DNA from: Alphaproteobacteria bacterium
Lineage (GTDB): Bacteria; Pseudomonadota; Alphaproteobacteria; UBA2966
Direction of reading: 5' to 3'
Assembly: GCA_021296255.1 (NCBI GenBank)
Contig: JAGWAU010000026.1
Span: 1-38,549, forward strand
DNA length: 38,549 bases
This document shows positions 7,369-15,910 of the stretch, one piece after another (positions within the stretch are counted from its first letter, which is position 1; each line of letters begins with the position of its first letter). The translations under genes were made by a program, and so were the position numbers. Below the pieces are notes generated by a model. That model did no database searches, had not been told where the DNA came from, and was given only the letters and a program-made list of their open reading frames with translations.

Positions 7369-8670
7369 ATGTCGGAACAACCCGACAAGCGATGCGGAAC
7401 CTCACCGATGCTTAATCGAACCGTCATGACGGGGGCGGCACCGAGCATAGTCCTGCTCGTGGTGCTGCTCATGACCGGTGTGGTCGGCGTCGGCGAGGGA
7501 GTCACGGTCATCGCGCTGATCATTGCCGGTGCCGTATGGACGGCGCGGCGCACCGAAACCCTGACCCCCGTTCCGCCCGCGGAAACGCCGGTCGACACGG
7601 AGCCGGTGGAACGCCGCATCCTCGACGAGTTACCCGACCCGGTGATTCTGCTCAGTGCATCCCGCAACATCATTTCCGCCAACCAGGCGGCGCGGAAGCT
7701 GTTCAATATCACCGAGATGGGCCGGGATCTCACGATTGCGCTGCGTCACCCGGCCGTGTTGGACGCGGTCGATCTCTCGCTGGCAGGCAGTACTCCCGAC
7801 CCGGTCGAATTCGAGCTCGTCGCGGGCGTACCCGTCACGTTCGAAGTTCAGGTTGCCGCAGTTCCCAGGCCGAACGATGAGGACGGCGTGCGCGTCGTCG
7901 TTTTGCTGCACGACGTCACGGGTACGAAGCGCGTCGATGAGGTGCGCGCGGATTTCGTGGCCAACGTCAGTCACGAGTTGCGCTCGCCGTTGGCGGCGCT
8001 CGCCGGTTTTATCGAGACGCTGAGCGGTCCCGCGAAGGATGATCCCGCTGCCCGAGAGAAGTTTCTCGGCATCATGAACAACGAGGCGCAGAGAATGACG
8101 CGCCTGATCGAAGACCTCCTTTCCCTGTCGCGCGTCGAAGCGAACGAACACATTCGTCCCGAGGACGAGGTCGAGCTCGAGACCGTCATCGGCGAAGTGG
8201 TCGACACGTACTCGAACCGATGCACCGAAAGCGGCAACAGCATCGACGTGGATCTCCCCGATGACCTTCCAAGCGTGCTCGGAGACCACGATCAACTGAG
8301 CCAGGTATTCCAGAATCTGATCGATAACGCCTTGAAGTACGGGGGTCCCGGAAAGCCCGTGCGCGTTACCGCGAGTCCAGTCGAACGCCTGCCGGAGTCG
8401 GGCACGCACGGCGTCGCCGTCAGCGTGCAGGATCAAGGAGACGGGATTCCGACCGATCATATCCCCCGGCTCACCGAGCGGTTCTACCGGGTGGACAAGG
8501 CCCGGTCCCGGGGACTTGGAGGCACCGGTCTCGGGCTCGCGATCGTCAAACACATCGTCAGCCGGCATCGCGGCCACATTCTCATCGAAAGCACCCCGGA
8601 GTCCGGCAGCACGTTTACCGTGACGGTGCCCACATTCTCGCAAGATCCTCAAGATTTATCGGATAGATAA
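7369..8670 (+). CDS. phoR: Phosphate-regulon sensor histidine kinase PhoR
   Basis: The protein is 433 residues. Two closely spaced hydrophobic segments (about residues 24-56) anchor it in the inner membrane with almost no periplasmic part, as in other PhoR proteins. A PAS domain follows (about 83-185, from ILDELPDPVILLSASRNII), then HisKA with phospho-acceptor H202 in VANVSHELRSPLAAL. The ATPase domain contains FQNLIDNALKYG, QDQGDGIP, RFYRVDKARSR and GGTGLGLAIVKHIVSRH. It phosphorylates PhoB when phosphate is short and is held off by PstSCAB-PhoU when phosphate is plentiful. It is the first gene of the locus, 168 bases before pstS. A second in-frame ATG at 7408 is a possible start. The gene identity rests on family features plus the pst neighbours. 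Confidence 0.93.
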   Translation: MSEQPDKRCGTSPMLNRTVMTGAAPSIVLLVVLLMTGVVGVGEGVTVIALIIAGAVWTARRTETLTPVPPAETPVDTEPVERRILDELPDPVILLSASRNIISANQAARKLFNITEMGRDLTIALRHPAVLDAVDLSLAGSTPDPVEFELVAGVPVTFEVQVAAVPRPNDEDGVRVVVLLHDVTGTKRVDEVRADFVANVSHELRSPLAALAGFIETLSGPAKDDPAAREKFLGIMNNEAQRMTRLIEDLLSLSRVEANEHIRPEDEVELETVIGEVVDTYSNRCTESGNSIDVDLPDDLPSVLGDHDQLSQVFQNLIDNALKYGGPGKPVRVTASPVERLPESGTHGVAVSVQDQGDGIPTDHIPRLTERFYRVDKARSRGLGGTGLGLAIVKHIVSRHRGHILIESTPESGSTFTVTVPTFSQDPQDLSDR

Positions 8671-8705
8671 CGCCCCCCTCCCCCGGTTCGGCGATATACA
8701 GCCTC

Positions 8706-8741
8706 CGTTGTCACAAAACCGCAACATGACTGTCATACAGG
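8706..8741 (+). promoter_or_regulatory. Pho-box-like element upstream of pstS
   Basis: TTGTCAC at 8708-8714 and CTGTCAT at 8730-8736 are 22 bases apart, that is two 11-base turns, with a degenerate unit (CCGCAAC) at 8719 between them. PhoB sites are tandem CTGTCAT-like heptamers at 11-base intervals, and CTGTCAT is a perfect copy. A loose -10 (around CATACGAAT, 8757-8765) follows at a suitable distance. It lies about 100 bases before the pstS ATG. PhoB control of pstS fits the operon content. Confidence 0.6.
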
Positions 8742-8838
8742 AGTCGCGGGCACGGCATACGAATCGGGGTATCAACACCGACGACGAATGCCACCAGGGC
8801 TTCGTCCATCTACCCAATCTGCAACAGGAGATATGTGA

Positions 8839-9870
8839 ATGAACAACAAGCTGCTGTCTCTGGCGGTACTGGCCGGCGTCGCGGTCGGCGGATTCGCCGA
8901 GGCGCGTGATCAGATCAATATCGTCGGTTCGTCGACGGTGTATCCGTTCACGACAGCCGTGGCCGAGACCTTCGGCAAAACCACGAAATTCAGAACCCCG
9001 GTGGTGGAGAGCACCGGCTCGGGTGGTGGACTCAAGCTGTTCTGCGCAGGCGTCGGCGTCGGGCACCCCGACATGACGAATGCGTCTCGCCGCATCAAGG
9101 AGTCCGAAGTCGAAACGTGCGCGAAGAACGGCGTCACCGACATCATCGAGGTCAAGGTCGGTTACGACGGAATCGTTCTCGCCAACGCCAAATCCGCGCC
9201 GCAGATGACGATCAGCCGCAAGCACCTGTTCCTGGCGCTGGCCAAGGACATCCCGCAGGATGAAGGCAAGCTCGTCCCCAACCCGTTCAAGATGTGGAAC
9301 GAGATCGATCCGTCCCTGCCGGCCACCAAGATCGAGGTCCTGGGTCCGCCTCCGACATCGGGCACGCGCGATGCCTTCGTCGAACTCGCCATGGAGGGCG
9401 GCTGCAAGAAGTTCGGCTGGATCAAGGCCATGAAGAAGAAAGACAAGAAGAAGTACAAGGCCATCTGCCACGGTATCCGGGAAGACGGTGCCTTCGTCGA
9501 GGCCGGCGAGAACGACAATCTGATCGTTCAGAAGCTCGTCGAGAATTCGAAGGCTTACGGCGTCTTCGGTTTCAGTTTCCTCGATCAGAACGCCAACCTG
9601 ATCCAGGGCAGCGTCATGGATGGCGTCGCGCCGACGTTCGAAAACATCGCGGCCGCCGATTATCCGGTTTCACGCCCTCTCTACGTTTACGTCAAGAAGG
9701 CGCACATCGGTAAGATCTCGGGCATGGAGGAATTCCTCGCTGAGTACACCAGCGAAAAGGCCTGGGGCCCCGACGGATATCTCACCGACAAGGGTTTGAT
9801 CCCGATGCCGGACGCAGAGAGAGGGAAGTTCCGCGAAGCCGCGACGAAGATGATCCCCTACGGATCGTAG
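8839..9870 (+). CDS. pstS: Phosphate ABC transporter, periplasmic phosphate-binding protein
   Basis: The protein is 343 residues. A signal peptide of about 22 residues (MNNKLLSLAVLAGVAVGGFA) is followed by DQINIVGSSTVYPFTTAVAE, the GSST-type phosphate-contacting loop of PstS. ESTGSGGGLKLFCAGVGVGH and GPPPTSGTRDAFVELAM are the other phosphate-loop segments. It captures phosphate in the periplasm and passes it to PstC-PstA. An AGGAG site lies a few bases before the ATG, and a Pho-box-like element lies upstream. The stop is followed by a strong hairpin before pstC, which may let pstS be expressed above the membrane subunits. It belongs to the alphaproteobacterial type that reads LFCAGVGVGHPDMTNASR and is longer than the E. 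coli mature protein around residue 200. Confidence 0.96.
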   Translation: MNNKLLSLAVLAGVAVGGFAEARDQINIVGSSTVYPFTTAVAETFGKTTKFRTPVVESTGSGGGLKLFCAGVGVGHPDMTNASRRIKESEVETCAKNGVTDIIEVKVGYDGIVLANAKSAPQMTISRKHLFLALAKDIPQDEGKLVPNPFKMWNEIDPSLPATKIEVLGPPPTSGTRDAFVELAMEGGCKKFGWIKAMKKKDKKKYKAICHGIREDGAFVEAGENDNLIVQKLVENSKAYGVFGFSFLDQNANLIQGSVMDGVAPTFENIAAADYPVSRPLYVYVKKAHIGKISGMEEFLAEYTSEKAWGPDGYLTDKGLIPMPDAERGKFREAATKMIPYGS

Positions 9871-9881
9871 GCATGCCGCCC

Positions 9882-9913
9882 GGACCGGCGGCCGGATCGC
9901 GGGCCGCCGGTCC
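9882..9913 (+). terminator. Strong hairpin in the pstS-pstC gap (partial terminator or mRNA stabiliser)
   Basis: GGACCGGCGGCC (9882-9893) and GGCCGCCGGTCC (9902-9913) are perfect 12-bp complementary arms with an 8-base loop, beginning 11 bases after the pstS stop. No T run follows, so full intrinsic termination is unlikely. A role in attenuating read-through, or in protecting the 3' end of pstS mRNA, is inferred from its position after a binding-protein gene. Confidence 0.6.
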
Positions 9914-9946
9914 CTCCCGTCACAGATCGCCGTCCTGCAGCCGTTG

Positions 9947-11326
9947 ATGGAAATCTCCCTTATCACCGCGGTCGTCCTCGTTTTGGCCGTGGTCGGCTTT
10001 TTCCTGGGGCGTTCCCGCGCCCTGGCGACCGTGGGCGGCAGGGCGCGGGATCTGCATTCTCTGCCAGGTCACTACGGATGCTACGTCGCCGTGTGGTGCG
10101 GCGTGCCGGCCCTGTTGTTGACCCTGGTTTGGTCCTTCTTCCAGGGCTCTATCGTCGAATCGTTCCTCGTCTCCGGTCTGCCGGGCGCCCAGGGACTGGG
10201 CGAGGCCGAACTGGGTCTTCTGGTCAACGACATCAAGAACCTGGCCGGCGGCGATATCGTCTCGAAGGAAATCGATCCGGAGATGCAGGCCGCGGCCGAC
10301 TTGTACAGTTCCCTGCAAACCATGGCCTTCAGCGCGCTGGCCATACTGTCGCTGGCGTTGGCCATCGGAGGAACCGCGCTCGCGTGGAGACATGTGTCAC
10401 CGCGTTTCGCTGCGCGCGAGCGGGTCGAAAAAGTCGTCCGCATCTTTCTGATCGTCAGTTCGACGATCGCGATTTTCACGACCGTCGGCATCGTCCTCTC
10501 GCTTCTGTTCGAAGCGCTGCGCTTCTTCAACCTGATCCCGTTCACGGATTTTCTCTTCGGTCTGGAATGGAGCCCGCAAACCGCGTTGCGGGCGGATCAG
10601 GTGGGGAGCACCGGCGCCTTTGGAGCGGTTCCCCTGTTTGCCGGCACCTTCCTGATTACCCTGATCGCCATGGTCGTCGCCGCGCCGATCGGGCTGATGT
10701 CGGCGATCTACCTGTCCGAATACGCGCCCCACAAGGTACGCTCGACCGTCAAGCCGCTGTTGGAGATTCTGGCGGGCATCCCCACCGTCGTGTACGGGTT
10801 CTTCGCCGCGCTCACCGTGGCGCCGTTCATCCGCGACGCGGGAAGCGGACTCGGCCTCGACGTTTCCTCGGAGAGTGCGTTGGCGGCCGGCGTGGTGATG
10901 GGGATCATGATCATCCCCTTCGTCTCTTCCTTGTCGGACGACGTCATCAACGCGGTGCCGCAATCCCTGCGGGATGGAGCCTATGCACTCGGCGCCACGC
11001 AATCGGAGACCGTCAAACAGGTCATCCTGCCGGCGGCCCTGCCGGGAATCGTCGGCTCCATCATGCTGGCCATCTCGCGCGCCATCGGAGAGACCATGAT
11101 CGTGGTGATGGCCGCCGGCCTCGCCGCCAACCTCACCGCCAATCCCCTTGAATCGGTCACGACGGTCACCGTGCAGATCGTGACGCTGCTGGTCGGGGAC
11201 CAGGAGTTCGACAGCGCGAAGACCCTCGCCGCTTTCGCCCTGGGCCTGGTGATGTTCTGCATCACCCTGTCGCTCAACGTGATCGCATTGCACGTTGTAC
11301 AGAAGTATCGAGAGCAGTATGAGTGA
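9947..11326 (+). CDS. pstC: Phosphate ABC transporter permease PstC
   Basis: The protein is 459 residues from the ATG at 9947; a TTG immediately before it is in frame but unlikely. The conserved permease core is C-terminal: GTFLITLIAMVVAAPIGLMS, IYLSEYAPHKVR, ILAGIPTVVYGFFA, and the EAA-type loop LRDGAYALGATQSETVKQVI with ISRAIGETMIV. It carries an extra N-terminal region of about 200 residues with three hydrophobic segments, as in other alphaproteobacterial PstC proteins and unlike the roughly 320-residue E. coli protein. With PstA it forms the inner-membrane channel. It overlaps pstA by 8 bases, implying translational coupling. Confidence 0.95.
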   Translation: MEISLITAVVLVLAVVGFFLGRSRALATVGGRARDLHSLPGHYGCYVAVWCGVPALLLTLVWSFFQGSIVESFLVSGLPGAQGLGEAELGLLVNDIKNLAGGDIVSKEIDPEMQAAADLYSSLQTMAFSALAILSLALAIGGTALAWRHVSPRFAARERVEKVVRIFLIVSSTIAIFTTVGIVLSLLFEALRFFNLIPFTDFLFGLEWSPQTALRADQVGSTGAFGAVPLFAGTFLITLIAMVVAAPIGLMSAIYLSEYAPHKVRSTVKPLLEILAGIPTVVYGFFAALTVAPFIRDAGSGLGLDVSSESALAAGVVMGIMIIPFVSSLSDDVINAVPQSLRDGAYALGATQSETVKQVILPAALPGIVGSIMLAISRAIGETMIVVMAAGLAANLTANPLESVTTVTVQIVTLLVGDQEFDSAKTLAAFALGLVMFCITLSLNVIALHVVQKYREQYE

Positions 11327-12623
11327 CGTCGCTCAAGTGCAACGGATCGATTTAAGCTCTCCGGAAACAAGCGCCCGGCTGCGCCGCCGCCACGCAGCGG
11401 AGCGGCGGTTCCGTGCCTATGGGGTCGTCGCGATCGCGCTCTCGATCGCTTTCCTGCTGATTCTATTCACGACCATCGTCTCCAACGCCTACACGGCGTT
11501 GGTCCAGACCCACATCCGTCTGACGGTCGACTTCGACGCTGAACGAATCGATCCGCACGGCACCGGGGACCCGGAAGTCATACTGGCCGGTGATTTCGGC
11601 GGAGTCGTCAAGTCGGCGCTGCGAGAGCGTTTCCCCGACGTCAAAGGCCGCCGCGACAGACGTTCGCTGTACGCCATCGTCAGCCCGGGCGCGGCCTTCG
11701 ACCTACAGAAACTGGCGATTTCGAATCCCGAACTGGTAGGCACCAGCCGGGAAATCTGGCTGGTAGCCAGCGATGACGTCGACATGCTGCTTAAAGGGTT
11801 CATTCCGCGCGACGTGCCCGAGTCCGACCGCCGCATCAACGACAAGCAGATCGGTTGGGTCGACGCCTTGATCGCGGAAGGAGCCGTCGAAAGGAAGTTC
11901 AACACCCGCTTCTTCACGGCCGGAGACTCCCGGGAACCGGAGCTCGCGGGCATCCTGGGAGCCGTCGCGGGTTCCTTCTTCACGATGGCGGTGACGCTGA
12001 TCCTCGCCTTTCCGCTGGGCGTCGCTACTGCGGTATACATGCAGGAGTTCGCGCCGAAGAACCGCTGGACGGATCTCGTCGAGGTGAACATCAACAATCT
12101 CGCGGCCGTCCCTTCGATCGTGTTCGGGATTCTGGGTCTGGCCGTATTCCTCAATGTCCTACACCTGCCGCGTTCCGCACCCGTGGTCGGCGGCATCGTC
12201 CTGGCTCTGATGACGCTGCCTACCATCATCATCGCGGGACGCGCGGCTCTGGGCGCCGTGCCGCCGTCGATCCGGGAAGCGGCCCTCGGTATCGGAGCAT
12301 CACGCATGCAGGCGACGTTCCATCACGTGCTCCCGCTGGCGATGCCCGGAATTCTCTCGGGGACGATCATCGGCATGGCCCGGGCACTTGGTGAGACGGC
12401 GCCGCTGCTGATGATAGGGATGGTCGCATTCATCGTGGACGTTCCCAAGGGACCTTTCGATCCCGCAACCGTGCTGCCGGTGCAGGTGTTCCTGTGGGCC
12501 GACAGCCCCGAGCGGGCCTTCGTCGAACGGCTGTCCGCGGCGATCGTGGTTCTGCTGGTTTTCCTCGTGTTGATGAACGCCGCAGCCATCTACCTGAGAA
12601 AGAGATTCGAACGACGCTGGTGA
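11319..12623 (+). CDS. pstA: Phosphate ABC transporter permease PstA
   Basis: The protein is 434 residues. The ATG at 11319 overlaps the end of pstC by 8 bases. After one membrane segment (around residues 38-58) there is a periplasmic-looking insertion of about 145 residues (DUF3333 type, roughly residues 65-210) before the canonical permease core. The core has GSFFTMAVTLILAFPLGVAT, VYMQEFAPKNRW, NINNLAAVPSIVFGILGL, and the EAA loop IREAALGIGASRMQATFHHVLPLAMPGI with ARALGETAPLLMIG. This long form is common in alphaproteobacteria, whereas E. coli PstA is about 296 residues. The core is clearly PstA and pairs with PstC in the membrane. pstB begins 3 bases after its stop. Confidence 0.95.
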   Translation: MSDVAQVQRIDLSSPETSARLRRRHAAERRFRAYGVVAIALSIAFLLILFTTIVSNAYTALVQTHIRLTVDFDAERIDPHGTGDPEVILAGDFGGVVKSALRERFPDVKGRRDRRSLYAIVSPGAAFDLQKLAISNPELVGTSREIWLVASDDVDMLLKGFIPRDVPESDRRINDKQIGWVDALIAEGAVERKFNTRFFTAGDSREPELAGILGAVAGSFFTMAVTLILAFPLGVATAVYMQEFAPKNRWTDLVEVNINNLAAVPSIVFGILGLAVFLNVLHLPRSAPVVGGIVLALMTLPTIIIAGRAALGAVPPSIREAALGIGASRMQATFHHVLPLAMPGILSGTIIGMARALGETAPLLMIGMVAFIVDVPKGPFDPATVLPVQVFLWADSPERAFVERLSAAIVVLLVFLVLMNAAAIYLRKRFERRW

Positions 12624-12626
12624 TTC

Positions 12627-13442
12627 ATGTCCATCACGATAGATACGGTGACAGCCGAGGAAGCCGCTCCGGTCGGAGCCAGGCAGGATGCAAAGGTCGT
12701 CGCCCGGAACGTCGATGTCTTCTACGGCGAGAAGCAGGCCCTGAATTCCGTATCGCTCGACGTCGAGACCAATCGGGTGACCGCCCTCATCGGGCCGTCC
12801 GGGTGCGGCAAATCCACGTTCATTCGGTGCCTCAACCGGATGAACGATACGATCGATATCTGCCGCATCTCGGGCAGTATCCTGCTGGATGGCGAAGACA
12901 TCTATGACGATGAAATGGACGTCGTGCAGTTGCGCGCACGCGTCGGCATGGTGTTCCAGAAGCCGAACCCGTTTCCCAAGTCGATCTATGACAATGTCGC
13001 GTACGGACCGAGGATCCATGGAATGGCGAGCAGCCGCGACGAACTGGACGAGATCGTCATGACCAGCCTGGAGAAGGCCGGACTCCTCGGAGAGGTCAAG
13101 GACCGATTGTCCGAACCGGGCACGGGCCTCTCCGGCGGTCAGCAGCAGCGGCTCTGCATCGCCCGGGCGATCGCGGTGCAGCCCGAAGTGATCCTGATGG
13201 ACGAGCCATGCTCGGCCCTCGATCCCATCGCGACGGCCCGCATCGAGGAGTTGATGGACGAGCTGCGTGACAACTTCACGATCGTCATCGTTACGCACTC
13301 CATGCAACAGGCCGCCCGTGTTTCGCAGCGAACGGCCTTTTTCCACTTGGGTGATCTCGTGGAATTCGGGGACACCGAGCAGATCTTCACGGCACCCGAC
13401 GACGAGCGTACCCAGTCCTACATCACGGGTCGGATCGGATAA
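12627..13442 (+). CDS. pstB: Phosphate ABC transporter ATP-binding protein PstB
   Basis: The protein is 271 residues. It has the Walker A motif GPSGCGKST at residues 56-64, the Q-loop in [20 protein letters not shown], the ABC signature [16 protein letters not shown], Walker [14 protein letters not shown], and the switch histidine in [29 protein letters not shown] and CLNRMND are specific to PstB. It hydrolyses ATP to drive phosphate import through PstC-PstA and takes part in signalling to PhoR through PhoU. The ATG at 12627 lies 3 bases after the pstA stop, so translation is probably coupled. The N-terminal 20 residues or so are an extension of no recognisable domain. Confidence 0.97.
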   Translation: MSITIDTVTAEEAAPVGARQDAKVVARNVDVFYGEKQALNSVSLDVETNRVTALIGPSGCGKSTFIRCLNRMNDTIDICRISGSILLDGEDIYDDEMDVVQLRARVGMVFQKPNPFPKSIYDNVAYGPRIHGMASSRDELDEIVMTSLEKAGLLGEVKDRLSEPGTGLSGGQQQRLCIARAIAVQPEVILMDEPCSALDPIATARIEELMDELRDNFTIVIVTHSMQQAARVSQRTAFFHLGDLVEFGDTEQIFTAPDDERTQSYITGRIG

Positions 13443-13471
13443 CGGCGCGGAGCAGAGCGGAGGATCCATCC

Positions 13472-14206
13472 ATGACGTCGGAACACATCGTCAAGTCCTT
13501 CGACGAGGAGTTGAACCTCCTCAACAACACCATCGCGCAGATGGGCGGACTCGCGGAGGCACAGATGGCCGAAGCGGTTCAGGCCCTCGTCAGACGCGAC
13601 GTCGATGCGGCGGCCAGAGTCATCGCGGAAGACAAACGCATCGACTCGCTGGAGCATGACGTCGACTCCCAGACGGTGCGGCTGCTTGCCCTGCGCCAGC
13701 CCATGGCCGAGGACCTGCGAGCCATCGTGGTCGCCCTGAAGATCTCCTCGGACCTCGAGCGCATCGGCGATCACGCGAAGAACCTCGCCAAGCGGATCGG
13801 ACCGCTCACGCAGACCCCGCCGCTCGAACCCGTCCACACTCTGAGGCGCATGGCCGCGCTCGTGCAGGCCATGATCAAGACGGTTCTCGACGCCTACGTG
13901 GAGCGCGACCTGGACAAAGCGGGTGACGTGATCGCACGTGATGAAGAGGTCGACGCCCTCCATACCAGCCTGTTCCGCGAGTTGCTGACCTACATGATGG
14001 AAGACGCCAGAAACATCACCCCGTGCACCCACCTGCTGTTTGTGGCGAAAAACATCGAGCGCTGCGGCGATCATGCCACGAATATCGCAGAGAACGTTCA
14101 ATTCCTGGTTTCCGGCGAGACGTTCACCGATGAACGGCCAAAGGGCGACGAGTCGAGCGTCGTGGTCGTCGAGCCCAAGACGGCCGGCGCAGAAGGGAGC
14201 AAATGA
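13472..14206 (+). CDS. phoU: Phosphate signalling regulator PhoU
   Basis: The protein is 244 residues made of two PhoU three-helix bundles. Metal-binding repeats are visible in each half: DLERIGDHAKNLAKR (about 102-116) and NIERCGDHATNIAENV (about 193-208), the (E/D)xxxD-type motifs that coordinate metal clusters. It sits at the membrane with PstB and PhoR and keeps PhoR from activating PhoB when phosphate is abundant. A GCGGAGGA site lies ahead of the ATG at 13472. The gene overlaps phoB by 4 bases (ATGA), so phoU and phoB are translationally coupled. Confidence 0.96.
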   Translation: MTSEHIVKSFDEELNLLNNTIAQMGGLAEAQMAEAVQALVRRDVDAAARVIAEDKRIDSLEHDVDSQTVRLLALRQPMAEDLRAIVVALKISSDLERIGDHAKNLAKRIGPLTQTPPLEPVHTLRRMAALVQAMIKTVLDAYVERDLDKAGDVIARDEEVDALHTSLFRELLTYMMEDARNITPCTHLLFVAKNIERCGDHATNIAENVQFLVSGETFTDERPKGDESSVVVVEPKTAGAEGSK

Positions 14207-14895
14207 ATCCTCTCGTTCTGATCGTCGAGGACGAAAACGCCCTCGTCGAAGTTCTGAAGTACAACCTCGAGAAAGAGGGGTTTCGTACGGAAATCGCCAT
14301 TGACGGCGAAGAAGCGCTTCTGGCGCTGGATGAACGGTCTCCGGACCTCGTGATCCTCGATTGGATGCTGCCGCACGTGTCGGGACTCGAAATCTGCCGG
14401 CAGATGAGACGCCGCAAGGAGACCCGTGGTATTCCCATCGTCATGCTTACCGCCCGGGGCGAAGAGGACGACCGCGTCCGGGGACTGGAAAGCGGCGCCG
14501 ACGACTATGTGACCAAGCCCTTCTCACCGACCGAACTCGTCGCCCGCGTCCGGGCCGTGTTGCGCCGTTCCTCCCCGACGCTGGTCGAAGAGGTTCTGCG
14601 CTATGGCGGCGTCGAGATGGATCTGACGATACATCGGGTGACGCGGGACGGCCGCCAGATCCGGCTCGGCCCCACGGAGTTCCGCCTCCTGCGGGTTCTG
14701 ATGGAACGTCCCAGACGGGTGTATTCCCGCGAGCAACTGCTCGACATGGCATGGGGAACCGACAAAGAGGTTGAGCCGCGGACGGTCGACGTCCACATCC
14801 GGCGGCTGCGCAAGGCGCTGAACGGACCCGACGATCCCGAACTGATCCGCACCGTGCGCTCGGTCGGCTATGCCATCGACGCGACGGACGCCTGA
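14203..14895 (+). CDS. phoB: Phosphate-regulon response regulator PhoB
   Basis: The protein is 230 residues. The receiver domain (about 1-120) has the acidic pair in VEDEN, phospho-acceptor D53 in LVILDWMLPHVSG, and K105 in DDYVTKPFSPTELVARVRAVLRR. The C-terminal winged-helix DNA-binding domain of the OmpR/PhoB type shows LGPTEFRLLRVLMERPRRVYSREQLLDMAWG and RTVDVHIRRLRKAL...IRTVRSVGYAID. LDWMLP and LGPTEFRLL are characteristic of PhoB. When phosphorylated by PhoR it binds Pho boxes, presumably including the element before pstS. It is the last gene of the locus; no clear terminator is visible before the convergent amidohydrolase gene. Confidence 0.96.
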   Translation: MNPLVLIVEDENALVEVLKYNLEKEGFRTEIAIDGEEALLALDERSPDLVILDWMLPHVSGLEICRQMRRRKETRGIPIVMLTARGEEDDRVRGLESGADDYVTKPFSPTELVARVRAVLRRSSPTLVEEVLRYGGVEMDLTIHRVTRDGRQIRLGPTEFRLLRVLMERPRRVYSREQLLDMAWGTDKEVEPRTVDVHIRRLRKALNGPDDPELIRTVRSVGYAIDATDA

Positions 14896-14966
14896 GAGAA
14901 CCTCCGTTCCCAGATCGATCGCGTCGTTGAACGGCCGGCCCGTCTCGGCTCGCGGTCGTCCAGCCG

Positions 14967-15827
14967 TCAGAGTCCCAGAAGCTCCGCCGCGTTGTCGTAG
15001 AGAATGCGATCGACAATCTCCGGACGCCAGCCCATATCACGGAAGTCACGCACGGCCTCGAGGTGCGGCCGGGTCGGATAGGCCGTTCCGAACAACGTCC
15101 GGCCGGCGAGAAAGAGGTTCGCCGCGTCGACGTAGGTCTGGCGACACGGCATGTTGGCGGTCGCGACGTACAGGTCGGGAGATACGTAGACGTTTTGGCA
15201 AAACAGGGCGACCGCCACCATCTCGTGTGCATAGGGCCAGGACGCGTGCGAGACGATGATCTTGAGATCGGGATGCCGCATCGCGAGTCGCTGGATGGGC
15301 ACCGGGCTGCACCAGGTGATATCGTGCCCCGCGAGCGCGCTCAACAGGCCGCTCAACGAGATTGACACGGGCAACCCCAAATCCAGACAGGCCTCGTAGA
15401 CGGGATCGAGCGCCGGATCATCCGAATAGCGCGGGGTCTTGCTCGAGCCAGGCTCGATCGACAGACCCTTCATCCCCGGGTGGCTGGCCAATTCTCGCGC
15501 TTCCGCGAGCGACGGCTCGATATTCTCGAGATCGACCCCCGGGAACGCCACGAACCTGTCGGACCAGGTTTCAACCGCGCGAACGATTGCGTCGTTGCCA
15601 ACCCCGCCCAGATGGCCGGAAGCCGCCCGGCCCATGATGACGCCCCAGGTCACGCCGGCCTCGTCCATTTCGTCGAACAGCAGATCCATCGACTCTTCCC
15701 AGGCCGATCTTGCGCCCGGCATGGTCGTGGTATTGCGCGGATACCACATGGCAGTGCGAAACGTGGGGCCGGAGACCCATTCAGGAATAGGCGGGCGGAA
15801 CCGCATATCGATGATGCCTTTTGCCAT
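14967..15827 (-). CDS. Amidohydrolase-superfamily (PF04909-like) protein with altered metal ligands
   Basis: The protein is 286 residues, starting at an ATG with GGGAGG nine bases upstream. The overall pattern is that of the amidohydrolase-2 TIM barrel: an early strand ending IIDMRFRPPIP, GVIMGRAASGHLGG, FPGVDLENIEPSLAEA, GMKGLSIEPGSSKTPRYSDDP, LKIIVSHASWPYAHEMVAVA, NVYVSPDLY, and a closing LYDNAAELLGL, typical of the family. The usual DxHxH metal motif after strand 1 is replaced by DMRFR, and the GxDYP aspartate near the C-terminus is replaced by Ala (GTAYP), while the strand-5/6 histidine survives. It may therefore be a metal-independent or non-catalytic member. It lies between phoB (convergent) and prfB (same strand, 83 bases upstream). 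The substrate is unknown. Confidence 0.8.
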   Translation of the reverse strand: MAKGIIDMRFRPPIPEWVSGPTFRTAMWYPRNTTTMPGARSAWEESMDLLFDEMDEAGVTWGVIMGRAASGHLGGVGNDAIVRAVETWSDRFVAFPGVDLENIEPSLAEARELASHPGMKGLSIEPGSSKTPRYSDDPALDPVYEACLDLGLPVSISLSGLLSALAGHDITWCSPVPIQRLAMRHPDLKIIVSHASWPYAHEMVAVALFCQNVYVSPDLYVATANMPCRQTYVDAANLFLAGRTLFGTAYPTRPHLEAVRDFRDMGWRPEIVDRILYDNAAELLGL

Positions 15828-15910
15828 CAGAACAAACCTCCCGTCACCAAATCAGCCAGCGCGAACATCTATCGACGAAACTCGCCATCCCCGAAACCGA
15901 AGGCCACCAG

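Noticed and set aside
9944..9946. TTG as the pstC start.
   Set aside because: An ATG follows immediately in frame at 9947.
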